The translations under genes were made by a program, and so were the position numbers. The notes below the pieces were generated by a model. That model did no database searches, was not told the origin of the DNA, and saw only the letters and a list, made by a program, of their open reading frames with translations. Of a stretch of DNA of 64,000 bases, positions 12,021 through 24,999 are shown piece after piece. The stretch spans positions 117,701,319-117,765,318 of the forward strand of contig CP136066.1 in the NCBI GenBank assembly GCA_032622095.1, read 5' to 3'. How positions within the stretch are numbered: position 1 is the stretch's first letter; each line of letters opens with the position of its first letter. The stretch comes from Siphonodentalium dalli (taxonomy: Eukaryota > Mollusca > Scaphopoda > Gadilida > Siphonodentaliidae).

Positions 12021-13030
12021 AGGAAAATCCAAATAAACCAACACTTTTTTCCTATAAAGTAGAGCTATGTTATGATGTAGTAATTTTAACTCCAAATAAT
12101 TTTGGACTTTACACAGGACTCACTTTACCAAAATCATTAATTTCTGGAAAAAGTCACTGGTGGGTATCATTCATCATCGATTTGACAAGAGCCACCACCA
12201 ATTCTGTTATTTTTCACTGTCATTTTCGTGAAAAGTATATATTTCTTCTTAAAAAAAGTTGGTTTCAACTTGTTCTACCTTGGGTAGGAGTATCTCGAAA
12301 GCTATAGCTCTTTTTCGCTGCATTAATTGGGTTTTACATTTGGTTCAAATAGGGACAGATATAGGAGATTTACCCCACAAATATATGGACTGTTAACTTC
12401 ATGGGTTGATTTATAAGCTGAGCTCAGAACCATTTAATTGCAGGGGGGGGGGGTTTGACCCCCAACTTTGGTATTCAGTAGAAAATCTGTTGTAATTAGA
12501 CCAACAAATGGCCACATTTAGAATGCTTCTAACTTTATGAGGATGTCATGTTCGAAATTTCTGACAGTTTGAGAGCAGTACCAGTTGTAAAATATATAGG
12601 TTGGGAGTCGACTGGCTATAAGTCAGGGGTTTGGCATTAGAAATTTAATGTTGAACACCCTCTGGCCCCTGCCTGTCAAAGAAGACCCATAGCTGTCCCT
12701 GTTTATAGCTACTTGTTTTAAAGTGATTTGACAAGAACTAACTATTATAGTCTTCAAAGTCATTGACTCTCTTGTTTCCTTTCAAGTAGAGATATGGTAT
12801 GATGTAGTAATTTTAACACCAAAACTGTTGACGAATATGTTAGTACTTTATAATAGCTCGCTTCATCAAAATTGCGAATTTACTAACATTTCTGAAAATA
12901 GTCATATGTGGGTATCATTGACAAATAGTCACCAGTGATTCCCTTATCATTTGCTATCATTTTCGTGAACAATATATATTTTGTCTTTAAAAAAAGATAG
13001 GTTTCAACTTTTTCTACCATGGGTACAGGT
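12021..13030. repeat. Direct repeat pair, ~730 bp apart
   Basis: The segment at about 12,050-12,290 resembles that at about 12,780-13,020. Shared ordered blocks are 'tatgatgtagtaattttaac', 'tgggtatcatt', 'tcattttcgtgaa.a.tatat' and 'aaaaaaag.t.ggtttcaact'. A run of 11 G occurs between them (12,443-12,453). Confidence 0.7.
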
Positions 13031-13640
13031 ACCCGACCACTTTGGCATTTGGCCGCTGTATATATTTACAATCGATTTTAATTAAATTAAGAATGTGGAG
13101 GTTTGATTCACTCCTATTGGCTATGGGTTATAATTACTTTTGCTTGATTTATTCTTAATGGCCACTACGGGTTAATGCCATGGGTGTTTGATATAAGTAT
13201 TATGACCTTGGGATAACATTTATATGAGGTTTAATATCAGTGGAGTATTTTAAGTGTTATATCCCCCTGGCTAATTATGGATTGTTGCAGTGATTGGCCC
13301 ATTTAATACAGTAATGAGGTATAGTGGTCCAGGTGATTTATTGGTTCTATTGAGTTAGAAATGTCTGCTGGGAGCCAGCCAATAAGTACACTGTTCATGG
13401 TCTATAGATCATATGTAGCAGTGTCCTTACTGGCCTTCCAGACAAAGGGATCAGTGCTGTCTGGTTCTGGATAATTATTTCAATCTTGATTTTGGATCTT
13501 ATTCTCCAAATTTTACATCCTTCGCACATTATTAGTTGTTATTGTGGCAATTCTTTTTCGATTTTGAGGATAATTTCTCTGAGACGTAAGTTTTAATTTT
13601 GTCAGTTGTGGTTTCATTCATTTTCACCGCTAGTTTGAGC
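13031..13640. other. Unrecognised intergenic stretch
   Basis: No gene, long repeat or inverted repeat is recognised here. Confidence 0.4.
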
Positions 13641-13654
13641 TTATTATACACCCC

Positions 13655-14185
13655 CATCGATCCAACAGATGGGAGTATACTTTATTACATGCATCCGTCA
13701 GCTCATATATCTCAACCATGGGTTATCAGATCTCAATGAAATTTGCTATGCAGATTTGGTATCATGCAGGAGGTCTTTCAAAAGAGGGTTCATTATTAAC
13801 CATTGTTAACATTTTCCATTCAAGAGTTATATTTTGTTTATCTAAAAATGTTGGATTCCATCTGTTGGCTCATATATATATCTCAACCACAAGTTATCGG
13901 ATCTTGGTGAAATTTGGTATGCAGGTTTGTCATCAGGGGGGCTTTCAAAAGAGGGATCATCAAAGTTGTTCACATTTTCCGTTCAAGAGTTATCCCTGTT
14001 TGTTTATCTGAAAATGTTGGATTTCCGTCCGTCCACTCATGTATCACAGCCATGGGTTATTGGTTTCTGTTTAAATTTGATAGGGAGGTTTGGCATCAGG
14101 AGGGCTTTCAAAAGTGGATTCAGTTTAAGATTGTTTGAATTTTCCGTTCAAGAGTTATCCCTCTTTGTTCATATGAAAATGTAAG
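13655..14185. repeat. Three tandem copies of a ~160-bp dispersed repeat
   Basis: The ordered blocks 'ctcatatatctcaacc', 'gggttat..gatct..atgaaatttg', 'tttcaaaagagggttcat' and 'ttcaagagttatccct' recur roughly every 160 bp. A further copy lies at 19,140-19,345. The three open frames here are the repeat read in different frames. Confidence 0.75.
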
Positions 14186-14399
14186 ATTATTTTGGCCTAC
14201 CATTGTCGGAAATATGTCAAACATGTTATTCTTTTTCCTGCCAGGGTGCATGCTGTCATGTTCCCAGCCTGGAAAATATATTTATGTATTATATGACCTC
14301 CCCAAGACTCCATCCTCTGAGAGGGGGACACTGCCACGTGTTCCGCATCGTTCATCACTTTGCAATGAGATATTTACCCCCCCCCCAATTAATTTGCTT

Positions 14400-14946
14400 C
14401 CTAGGCTTCTTATCCGTATATTATTAAATGTTCTATAATATCTCAAGTACTAGTACTTTATATGTGGCTTGATGCTACCCCATTTTCCCTATCCGTATAT
14501 TGATATATGTTCTATAATATCTGAAGTAGTTTATATGTGAATCAATGCTACCCCATTTTCCCTATCCGTATATTGATAAATGTTCTATTATATCTCAAGT
14601 ACTTTATATGTGGCTTGATGCTACCCCATTTTCCCTATCTGTATATTGATAAATGTTCTATTATATCTGAAGTAGTTTATATGTGGCTCGATGCTACCTC
14701 ATATTCCCTATCCGTATATTGATAAATGTTCTATTATATCTGAAGTTGTTTATATGACTCGATGCTACCTCATTTTCCCTATCAGAAAAACGATAAATGT
14801 TCTATAATATCTAATATCTGAAGTTGTTTATATGTGACTCAATGCTACCTCATAATCCCTATCCATATATTGATAAATGTTCTATAATATATGAAGTAGT
14901 TTATATATGGCTCGATACTACCTCATATTCCCTATCCATATATTAA
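14400..14946. repeat. Tandem array of a ~73-bp unit (about 7 copies)
   Basis: The landmark 'aaatgttctat.atatct' recurs at 14,431, 14,510, 14,583, 14,656, 14,729, 14,800 and 14,880. Spacing is mostly 73 bp, with 71, 79 and 80 as variants. Each unit also holds 'tatatgtgg.tcgatgctacc' and 'tccctatccgtatatt'. The array continues as single units at about 15,265-15,347 and 15,756-15,838 after two interruptions. A run of 10 C lies just upstream (14,387-14,396). Confidence 0.88.
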
Positions 14947-15264
14947 CATCTTCGCTGCTATGACATCCTTAATTTCGGACGTAAATATGCACGCCATGTG
15001 CTATATGGTCCATAGTACCTACTTCAGCACACTAGCAGTAGGCCATTATTCATAATTGGAACTCAGAGATTGATTTATCAGAATAACTATCTCGAAGTTT
15101 CAAACAGTGTATGATATTTTCCACGATTATGAATGATAATAGCCTTTCAATTGAGCCAGTGTTATGGTTCTTGTGATATTCCCCTACTATTTTATCACTT
15201 GAAAATGGCAATAACATCAACAGCCCAGCACACAAAGTCATAATGCCTTTTAGCAGCGAAGAGA
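14947..15264. mobile_element. piggyBac-like miniature element inserted in the 73-bp array
   Basis: A 318-bp insert is flanked by TTAA on both sides (14,943-14,946 and 15,265-15,268). It has short inverted ends sharing 'tcttcgctgcta'. Removing the insert and one TTAA restores the array junction 'tatattaataaatgttct', which matches uninterrupted units. A TTAA target duplication is the hallmark of piggyBac-type elements. No transposase is encoded. Confidence 0.78.
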
Positions 15265-15347
15265 TTAATAAATGTTCTATAATATCTAAAGTAGTTTATA
15301 CATGTATTTGGATTGATGCCACCTCATATTCCTTATCAGTATATTAA

Positions 15348-15755
15348 ACTGACATGGCTAATTCTAGCTTCCAAATTTTGTCTACGTAATTTAGAAGGAG
15401 GTACAAGATAGGTTAATAAATACACAATATACTGATATACCGGCTTCATACGCTCTGTAAAATACATGCCATGGTCACATCCATTTTCCATCTATTTTCA
15501 ACAAACGCTCTTTATTTATACCATAACACGGAACTCTCTTTTCTTTTCCATGCCTTGCACATGACTGTTGTTTGTTTGGGACCCAAACAATGTGTTCAAA
15601 GTTGTATTTTTAATTACTTCAATGCATCTTTCTGGGGCATATATTAATGTCTGTAGAAAGGTAGTTCAAGTATTTAAGGACATATTTCGATACCGGAAAC
15701 AATTCAAAAGAGAGTATTATTAGGGGTATTTTGGAGCTCAAACTGCCTTGTGGCT
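15348..15755. mobile_element. Second TTAA-flanked insertion in the 73-bp array (candidate)
   Basis: This 408-bp segment separates two array units and is bounded by TTAA at 15,344-15,347 and 15,756-15,759. These are the same monomer position as the preceding insertion. Excising it with one TTAA again restores a normal unit junction. The termini show only weak inverted similarity, so its identity as a transposon is less certain. Confidence 0.5.
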
Positions 15756-15839
15756 TTAATAAATGTTCTATAATATCTAAAGTAGTTCATATGTGGCTCA
15801 ATGCTACCTAGCTCATATTCCCTATCGGTATATTAATAG

Positions 15840-18341
15840 AGTTGGTTCAAATGAAAAAATAATTAGAGAAATGAGTGCTGATCCAGCAATATATTTATCC
15901 ACTAAAATGAGAAGCATGATTCTAAACTTCCATTCATAAATAAATGGTGGTCGGTCAAGAAAACTGTTCTTACTCTTATTTGTCATGATGTATATTTAGC
16001 TTGATATGTCTTGATACATGCCCCTCAATGATGGAATTGTTAGTCATAATATATATGAGAATATTTCTATTCTATTCTGTTATTGTGTATCTGACAAATG
16101 CCTGAGACACTCTCAGCAACCTGGCAGACTTTTTCAACAGTGTCAGTGTGTCTGACAAAACTATTTCGGTAACATTGCAGAAACACCATGCAATATAGCC
16201 TGGTTTTATATACATACATTTGGGTTGGGGGGAAAAGTAAATGCAGGATGGGGAAAAAATAGTCATCACCACCCAAACAAAGAAACTGAAACTAAAATTA
16301 CACAAATTCAATAAAATATTAGTAGATATTATATTTTATTCAAATTATATATGTATCTTTACATCAGTTTTGTTTTGATCATCATATGCCTGAGCGGTTC
16401 AAATGATGTTAGACCACAATAATTCAATCAGTTTTGTTTGATATGTAATTTAGTCATTTCTGAAATCCTAGTAATAAGAAGTACGTGTTTGCTGTTAAAC
16501 TCACAAAAATACTGTCCGAGGTCATTAAGGAGACTGTTGCATTGGTCTATATTTCATCTCTAAAGTAGTCAGATTTGCCAACCATATTGACATTTTCTAA
16601 AAGCGGTGTAATTTTATTAATTCCTGCATTAAATTATTTTAGTTTATGCATGCAGTCATTATTTTTACCTCATAATTTTTCAGCTTTGCAAAAAATATTT
16701 CAACTATGTTGATATTGTGGATAATTCAATATCTTTAATTAAATATTGTTAATTTCTGTCCCTTTTGTTCCTGACTGTATGTGCATTATTTTAGAATAAT
16801 CTGAACAGGAGAGCAATATGGGTCAAGTTTACTGATTCATAGAACTAATGATGCCCAGTTGAGTGAATATTTTCTTTCCCTGGCTGCTTTATTCTTTGTC
16901 CAATTTATATCACAGATGTTCAATTAGAAGAAAACACAGCCTTCTTCTGGCTTCTGCTGGCTATTTTAGTGTCAGAACCAGGGGTCATTCAGTGCAAAAT
17001 CTGGCATTAATATAAAGCATGGACCATGATCAATATTCCAAATGCAAATAATATTAACTTCCATTCTCCAGCTGTTTTAACCCATGCTTAGGTTCATTTT
17101 AAAGCATTAAAGCATTTTTAATAGCCCTGTTTCATTAATATAATTGAAAGATATGACAAGGGTATTTTCTTTCTGCTGGCAGTCATGCTGAGTGCCACAA
17201 ATTAGTTGACTCATGGAAAGATCTCTGACTTTTTCTATGTGGACATGTGAAGACCATAAATTAAAATAGAACTTTAGTGTCAGACTTTGAACTCTGGAAT
17301 AAACATGCACAGTAAGTTTACAAACATTTCTTGGGTTTGCATAATTCACCTGTCAGTCCATACTAGCATTACAAAACTTATTCATAACAGTTTTCAAACA
17401 TTAAACACATTTAAACCACCCCTGGAACTGGAAATGTGAAACTAATTGTCTTCCTTCCTTCCTTCGACCTGTATTGAGAGTTCATCTGTTATAAAATCAA
17501 CAATATGTTTAATATCTCTGGAATTTTGCTTGTGCCATATGAACCACATGTATAATGTTGAATAATAGTAGATCCTCTTCACTATCATCTAAGAGTTTAA
17601 TGTTCTTATCAATATAGCTTTTCTTGATATAATAATTTAATAAATAATGATTATTAAGTCAGATTAAGTCAGTATTTTATTAAAATTCAATTTGGAATAT
17701 ACCGGTAGCTGAAAGTTTTGGCTATACTGGGTACATATTAAAACAACCTTGTATACAATACCAGAAAGGTTAGAATTGTACATCAAACAACAAATTAAAA
17801 ACATAAAATAGGAGAAACCTAGATGTTTCAGTGTCTTGGCTACATTATGCCTTGTTTATTACTGTGTGGATTTATAAGATATATTAAGTTTATATGTCTC
17901 AATATTCTGCCACTATTAAAGAAATATATCATAAAAAACAATGAGAACCTTCCCATATTATTTAATAATACTTGCATGTCTATAGATGAATATATAGTAT
18001 TTCAATACAATTTTCTCTGCCTGGGTAAAGTAAGAAGTTTATTGGGGAAATAAAAGGCCCCCATTTCCATATTTGCTTTATTGACACCTGTCAAACAGCT
18101 ACAAATAGTTGCTCCTATTGAATGACAATGGAACATATTGCGCGGTATTTACACAGTATTATGCACATCATTGTGCAGCTAACTGGTTGCATATGTACCA
18201 CGTTTATGTCAACAAAACATATCCATTTCATTTTACCACCTTATAATGGATTGGTAAATATTTCATGGTTAAAATTCTATTAGTGAGTCCTTGTTAGGTC
18301 AAATAGTAGCATTCCTTACTGCCATGAAATGGTTCCCGCAT
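15840..18341. other. Unrecognised AT-rich intergenic or intronic stretch
   Basis: Scattered short frames on both strands lack recognisable motifs. No inverted or tandem repeat of note is seen. Confidence 0.4.
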
Positions 18342-18349
18342 AATACAGT

Positions 18350-18516
18350 CAAGCCTTGAAATAGTGTGTCTGTCATTTGCAGAATGAGGTCCCCAAAGGG
18401 TGAATTTAGTGATGCTACCTCGCATAGCGGGCTAGCATCACCAAATTCACCCTCTGGGAACCTCATTCTGCGGGGACTTCATTCTGCAAATGACAGACAC
18501 CCTATTTCAAGGCTTG
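18350..18516. mobile_element. Fold-back element with 8-bp target duplication (hAT-like candidate)
   Basis: The two halves are inverted copies. The left begins 'caagccttgaaatagtgtgt' and the right ends with 'ccctatttcaaggcttg'. Shared inner blocks are 'gtctgtcatttgcagaatga' and 'gggtgaattt.gtgatgct'. AATACAGT flanks both ends (18,342-18,349 and 18,517-18,524). An 8-bp duplication is typical of hAT elements. The right arm has a partial internal duplication of the 'cattctgc' segment, so the arms are not equal in length. Confidence 0.82.
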
Positions 18517-18524
18517 AATACAGT

Positions 18525-20990
18525 ACCTTCTAATTATGCAGCCTCAGAAAAAAAAAATTCTGTACAACTTTACTGTTTTATGACCTATATAAAAGTTTTC
18601 ATTGTATGTCACAACAATTAATAATTAGAATGTTCATTTTTAATAGGATATACAAGAGTGGTAAAGCCCCATCATGCTCCACTTTGGGCTCCAATACTTT
18701 TGAGTCAAAAAGAGATACAACCGATTGCATAGCGAAGAGCTTAACGTCTGCAGCTGTGTACTTATTTGTACATGTTGTTTCTATTGCATTTGAGCATGAA
18801 ATATATTAAAATCCCTGCGAGTACAGTTTCTCAATAGTTTTGAACAAAATGCCCATCAATAAATTTTGTTTTTGCTTTTACATCAAATGCTCTTTTATAT
18901 CAGTACAACAATATTCCAATACCAGAGATAAAGAATAAGGACAATGAGAGCACTGACTATATTATTAAAGGCACATACAATGTATGCTAATTTGAAATTA
19001 AATAAGATATTAAAATCAGTGTTCAAAATTATTCACAAAAATGAAGTTATTATTTATTATCAGAAGGAAACTAAACTTTTCTACGTCTAGTAGTTATACC
19101 CCATCCAAAATATGGGGGGGGGGGGGCACTTTCCATTCAGCAGTTATCCCTCTTTGTTTATCTGAAAAGTTGAATATCCGTCCGCTCACATATCTCGACC
19201 ATGGGTTATTAGATCTTGATGAAATTTGGTATGTATGTTTGTCATATGAGGGCTTTCAAAAGAGGGTTCATTGACGTTGCTCACATTTTGCATTCAGTTA
19301 TGTTGTTTGCATTTATTTTCAAGAGTTATCCCTCTTTGTTTATCTAACCTGCCACCTGATCATATGTCTGTTGAATACATGTCACCTATATTTTTATAAT
19401 TGATTGACATGAAAAACACTCTGACTACAATGCCATTTTATCCTTGCTACAATCTGGAATGCAGCATCATCTGTCCGTCCACCATCCGTGGACAAGCTTT
19501 GTCCGGCATTTTTCTCAGTCATTTTTGAATAATTGTGCACCTCAAATGGGAATCTGTTTATTGAATAGCACCATGGGGGTATGCCAGCACCCAAATGTGC
19601 AACTTCTTGTTATTCATGTTTCCTCTTCAGAGTTTAAGAAAAGCCCAGTCATTTTCAGCAGAAATTCAACAGATTACGGTATTACCAATATAGGTAGTAC
19701 GTTACTTTAACACTGGCAATTGCTGCACCCTGTGGAAGTGCTCACTTCAGTATTGTGAGATGCTATTATCCCTTCCTTGGATAAACTGAGATAGATGTAT
19801 ACCTTTAAGACTATATATAACACACAAGCAGTCAGTGCAGTGTTTCAATGACACCACCATTGCTGTTTAAATTTTTCATCCATCAGGTTAGCTCGAAATG
19901 GAATGTAATGTCACATTTGACACTAAACCCTTTCCTCCAGTTCTAAAACCATTGAAATACATTATTCTCTTTGTGGGCGTTTTGTCACATATTGATATTG
20001 TTTCCTGCATAGTAGTTGGCCAATACTACGCAATTAGTGATATTGTTCAATGCCAGTGACATTGCCTGAATACCTGGAGTACTTTGTGGTTTTTCTTCTC
20101 TGATATATTTCCTGCCTGTAGGGTGTTGACTGGTCAACAGTAATTGTATAAAGTGTCAAGTGGATTACTGTTTTAAGCACCAGCTATCAGCTATCATGGG
20201 ATGAGTGTCAGCACACTGTGAACTCATTTATGGTTCAGATTAATATACAAATGGCCAATAGAAGCACATTTACATAGGTATAATATTTATTTGCAGGCTT
20301 CCATGTCTATTGGTTGTGTTTGGATACTGGTCTCATCAGATTCATGAGGGTTTGTTCCACCTGCTGGTTATAGAAAACTGTTAAGTGGATTTAATAGGAG
20401 TTATTGTGCTCAACTGAGTTTCATCTTCTGGTGAGTTTATATAATTGATTTTAATATTTTTTTCTCATTTAGGGTTATATAGAATATTACCAGCTGAAGT
20501 ATGTTGACAGAGTGGCATAAAACATTTTCTCTAACAAAAGCTCTTCACAATTTAACCTTTTACCCGTTAAGCATATTACCAAGTCACAGTCCACAGCCAA
20601 CACTGAAAGGTGGTAATTTAAGTCCTAAACAAAATATACCTTCATTTCCAGTAATGGAGGGGAAAATAATAAGTTAGCTAGGGAAGGGGGTGTGTAAACC
20701 TTATTTTTAAAAATTCCCATAAGGAACAAGGTAAAGGGCTTTGTCAACCCATTTCCCCCAAAATGTGATTGAGTAAAAATAAAGGATTAGAATGCCCCAT
20801 ATGATATCGCCCTTAAATTACCTCACTCTCTCTATATTGTCAGAGCATGATATGCAAACATGTATATCTTCAAGTATACTACTATTGTGTCTTATAAATG
20901 AGTAACAAAATAACATGTTTATGTTTTAATCACATGAAGACAACTAAATAATAGTGATATTTGTTAGGACAAGTTTTTCATATCTTATGT
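18525..20990. other. Unrecognised stretch with one repeat copy
   Basis: The segment 19,140-19,345 is a copy of the ~160-bp repeat at 13.66-14.18 kb, preceded by a run of 13 G (19,114-19,126). The rest shows no gene or repeat that I recognise. Confidence 0.4.
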
Positions 20991-20994
20991 TCAC

Positions 20995-21475
20995 ATGCAT
21001 GTGTCTGGTCTCTCTCCTGTGTCATGAAAGACCCGACCTGTAAGCATAGCATTTGCCACATGCACAGACAAAATCAAGTCCATGGTTATGTTTGGCTTTA
21101 ATGTGGTCTATCAGGCTTTGGTTGTGTCTATATTCAGAGCCGCTTTTCTCATGTGTTGCATCTGGGATGTCCGTTATGCAAAATTTGCCTTGCATAGATT
21201 GCAAATGTATGGTCGGATGTTTAGATGTACATTCATATGGTCAGCTAATTGGAATTTGCAAATGAATGTTTTCTCACACATGGTTTTGTGCGTGTTTTTT
21301 TTTTGTGTATATAAAGCCAAATTTGACCTTGTTGAACAACTCTTCTGGTATATTTCACAAGCCATTTGTTGGTGATAATCTTTGTGAGCATTAGGCTCTT
21401 CAACGGTACCAAATGAGCGGGGACATTGGCCGCACCTGGCTGTCTTGAAGGATGTTGTGAACTTGTGTGATGGCT
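20995..21475 (-). pseudogene. Decayed C2H2 zinc-finger coding sequence
   Basis: Minus-strand frames at 21,521-21,174 and 21,204-21,022 hold remnants of several C2H2 fingers. One is intact in spacing (C-x2-C-x12-H-x3-H, 'CGQC' to 'HKDYH'). Later fingers have lost or altered ligands ('CEIYQKS', 'CNLCKANF'). The reading frame shifts near 21,190. A 'TGERP' linker, the usual spacer between C2H2 fingers, appears near 21,010 in yet another frame, just after a stop. Family members bind DNA in the nucleus as transcription regulators. The frameshifts and missing ligands make this a pseudogene or retrocopy fragment. I see no introns. Confidence 0.68.
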
Positions 21476-21521
21476 GAGCAAATGTGACCATTTCATTTAA
21501 AAAGATACATGTACTTTTCAT

Positions 21522-24138
21522 TTGGGTATAGACGAGGGCTGCTCCGCAATGGTGACATCATCAACGTTGCCATCAACTGCTGATAACTCGGTGTCAATGA
21601 CTGACAGAGAATATCGTATTTCATGATAATTATGCTTATTTATCATATAATAATAACACAAAGTAACGTGAGTTAATTAATAATCACGGGGGATGACCGA
21701 TCCGGATGGATCACTGGTACGGGTACAGTACATGTATTCACGACTTGTTGTTTTTGTTCTCAGTCATATATGAAGGAACACTGGTCTATAGGATATGGAT
21801 GCATGCTGGTATCAAATTTGATCATGTTAAATATGGTAACATGCACCCTCTCCTATACCAGTGTGTATCCGTACATGACTCTGAACACAAACAGCTAGCC
21901 ACCAATCCATGCCAGTGCACATCCGGATTGATTGCCCCCACCTGCATGATAATTCACAAAGTTTCTTTTTACGCACTTACTTCTTAAAATCACTACCACG
22001 ACACAGATTGATTGATCAATGCCGAAATTCTGCTTACGTATTTCTGTCTGATGGCATTACACGAGAAAAAACATCTAAAATTATTTTTCTTTAAGAATTT
22101 ACTTTTGTTTTGTGGCTCTTTTAAGCAAAGACAGTGATTTTAAAAGTTGTAACATAATATGGAATTTGTGTTTCTCGGGTATATATATATATATGCTATT
22201 AACAAAACTCGAGGTTTCCATTTTGCCGAGCCTCAGGCAATTTCTTAAACTCGTTTCATAAATATAATATGAGAGAAACACTTATTTCATGTCATCTATT
22301 ATTATTATTTTAGACTAGAAATTCATATAATACAAACACATTTGTATACATAAGTTTTATAATTTTGTGTCGTAATGTTGTACTATTATAGATTATTTAT
22401 AAATGAAAAGCATATAGTTCTTACATTATTCCGATAAAGTAACCCAAATTGGAATCATCTTTAAAAAATATGACTTTTCATTATTTATTAAGTGAGATTA
22501 TTTAGGTTTTTTAACCTGAATTATAATTGATCCGATTAAATTGTTTCACTGTAATATGTATGGGTTTGTGAATAAAGGTTTTGTGGTGGAGCCTTTGATA
22601 TCTGTTGATATTTTAATGCTGATGAAAATCCTTCTGAAAGTGCATTGATGCACGTCAAGTATTTACAGAACCTTTATAATTTTGCTAGAGAGGCCATATA
22701 CACACTATTGGTACTTTATAGTATCTATAATCTATCCACATTCACTTTGTAAACTGCACCTGAAACAGATGAAGACTGAACCATCGTGTTGAGATGGTCA
22801 GATGTAAGTTGTACCCTTGTCACAAAGTGATATCAGCAGAGCAGAGTTAATTTCTTCTTGGAACGCAAACTTCAATTCAGTGGTCAGTTTCATTGTGATT
22901 TCGAACAGCAATGCGACTTGTGGAATGTCAACCCTATCAGCATATACAACATTATACACAGAAACAACTAATTACGACCTGCGAATAGTGAAATTAGGAA
23001 AGTCCAGTATGGCTTGCTGGGGAGTATTTGCATTTTGTGGATTATGAATGCGGAGTGGAATTGCGCATTGAGATACACCAAGTCACAATGACACATGGTG
23101 GTCATTTTATTCTAAATTCCAACTAATAAACAGCCTGTGTAATGTCAAGGGTGCCAGCATATATCAACTCTGCATAGCAGAAGCATGTGTGTTTACTGTC
23201 ATGATTATTAGCATTTAGTGGATTATGCGTGCATGTAGCATTGCACATGAATATGTTTTCTGTCTCAATGACAATTATCTACATATGAAACAAGAGATGA
23301 CATACATGTAGTTGGTACACATGGCATGCTATCACGATAGTTGACTTGCTACCCGAACATCCATGTCTAATTGGCAATAAGCAATTCTGTATTATCACCT
23401 TTTGAAAAATTGGTTTAAAAAGCGAATCAAATTGGTCAGAAGGGGACTTGCACTTTGAGAGAGGGAACTTGAGGATTGGAGAGGAGAGATTTACGAATGA
23501 TACCTTTTAGTATGTAACAATGATATGCTCATATTTTGCTGGCCCAGGTGTGACATGTTAGTTCGCCTGGGCTTAATTTTTGTTAACTTCACATTTGTAT
23601 ATAATCGGAAATAAAGATGTGCATCGATAGATAACTTTAATATGGCTGTACAGTCAACCATATATGCAAAATAACGATATTTGAAGGAATTTTTGAACAA
23701 GGCGTATTTTCTGTACTATATGGTGAATTTCAAGAGATATTTTACTCCAATCTTGAAATAATTGACATATATTTATTTTGTATTTGCAAGGTTTTTGTAT
23801 TTGATATTAAGGGTGCATTGACATACCACTAGCAACTCTTAGTCTTCTTTCATGAAAAGTGCGACTGCATCCTAGAATAATTAATTCTGTTGCGTATTGG
23901 ACGGTAAGATGTAATCGATTTGGCTAGATCCAAACAGGTATAATTGTTTCTAGCAGGACTGGTTCCCATGGGGTGATTATACTGACAGTGCAATTTTGTT
24001 CTATTAAAATGATAAATATCTCTTGAAAAATTATTGATAATTATGAGATTGAAATTCGCGCTGTGCTTCGATCTGATGCACAAATTGCTAAATGTGCTAA
24101 ATGTCACATTGCTATGTAATAAATTAAAAATAATATAT
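21522..24138. other. Unrecognised stretch with one small hairpin
   Basis: An inverted pair 'acactggt.tatagga' ... 'tcctataccagtgt' bounds 21,778-21,864 and could be a small fold-back element. A TA microsatellite lies near 22,180. The frame at 22,817-23,047 has no recognised domain. Confidence 0.4.
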
Positions 24139-24296
24139 ACACAGAACGACACGATGTGTAAATGGATTTGTCAATACGGCACTCGTGCTGTCGCGTCAGG
24201 ATAGAACGAGAGGCGCTTGCGCCTCGAGTTCTATCCTTCCGCGACAGCACAAGTGCCGTATCGACAAACCCATTTACACATCGTGTCGTTCTGTGT
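24139..24296. repeat. 158-bp near-perfect palindrome (fold-back element)
   Basis: The left arm starts 'acacagaacgacacgatgtg' and the right arm ends with its exact complement. The centre is 'aggcgcttgcgcct'. The arms stay complementary through 'aatacggcac.cgtgctgtcg' and 'aggatagaac', with only a few mismatches. The short pairs GTAATAAA / TTTATTAC lie outside each arm, the left one separated by about 15 extra bases, so the original element may be slightly larger. It is GC-richer than its flanks. It has no coding capacity; the 61-codon frame across it is a palindrome artefact. Confidence 0.88.
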
Positions 24297-24566
24297 TTAT
24301 TACACGCTTCGCGTCCTAGAATCCGTGCATTAAAAATACAGGATTAGAAGGTTTATTTAGGCTCATACAGGGCGTGTTTGTCATGTGTGATGATTATTTT
24401 ATTTAAATAGTTCCAGGTTCGTGGTTGAGGCGAACGTCATGTACGTCATTTTACTTCAACGAGATGCATATGGAACGTATGTTGCATATGGAACGTATGT
24501 TGCATACGGATTTGTGAATATGGAACGGCAATAACACTGTACTTCTAGGAACAAGCGTGTAATAAA
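24296..24566. repeat. Inverted pair TTTATTACACGCTT / AAGCGTGTAATAAA
   Basis: A 14-base inverted pair (24,296-24,309 and 24,553-24,566) adjoins the 158-bp palindrome and shares its outer GTAATAAA motif. It could mark a larger composite element. The interior holds a short direct repeat, 'catatggaacgtatgttg', near 24,467-24,510. Confidence 0.5.
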
Positions 24567-24999
24567 TAATAAATATTTGACATAAAAGATTGAAATTTTT
24601 AGTTAATATTCAATAGTTACAGTTAGTTTAGCTGTGACCACTTTAAGACTGGCAAATATATATTTATAATGCACTTTTTGGAAATAAAACCATCTTTGAA
24701 ATTACACATGTTACAATATAAATAACAATTTTAAGTTGTCTGATTCCATGTTCCATAGGAAAGTGTTTCACCAATATTTTATTGTTGGAAATAAATGCTA
24801 TCTTGAAAGGTATGCATGCTGAAAATCTGTATAAAATATCAATCAAATATACAAAATAATTTGAAAGATAGCTATATATTATGATCTCTGCTATATTATA
24901 GATACTAAAATACTGTTGGTCTTTGATTTGTTGAAAATGCTCAAATAACTAGAGAGTAAACAATATACTTTTTGTAACTGATAACAAATTGCCAACATG

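Noticed and set aside
23541-23578. GCCCAGG / CCTGGGC hairpin followed by a T run
   Set aside because: Resembles a bacterial-type terminator, but the context is eukaryotic and no gene precedes it.
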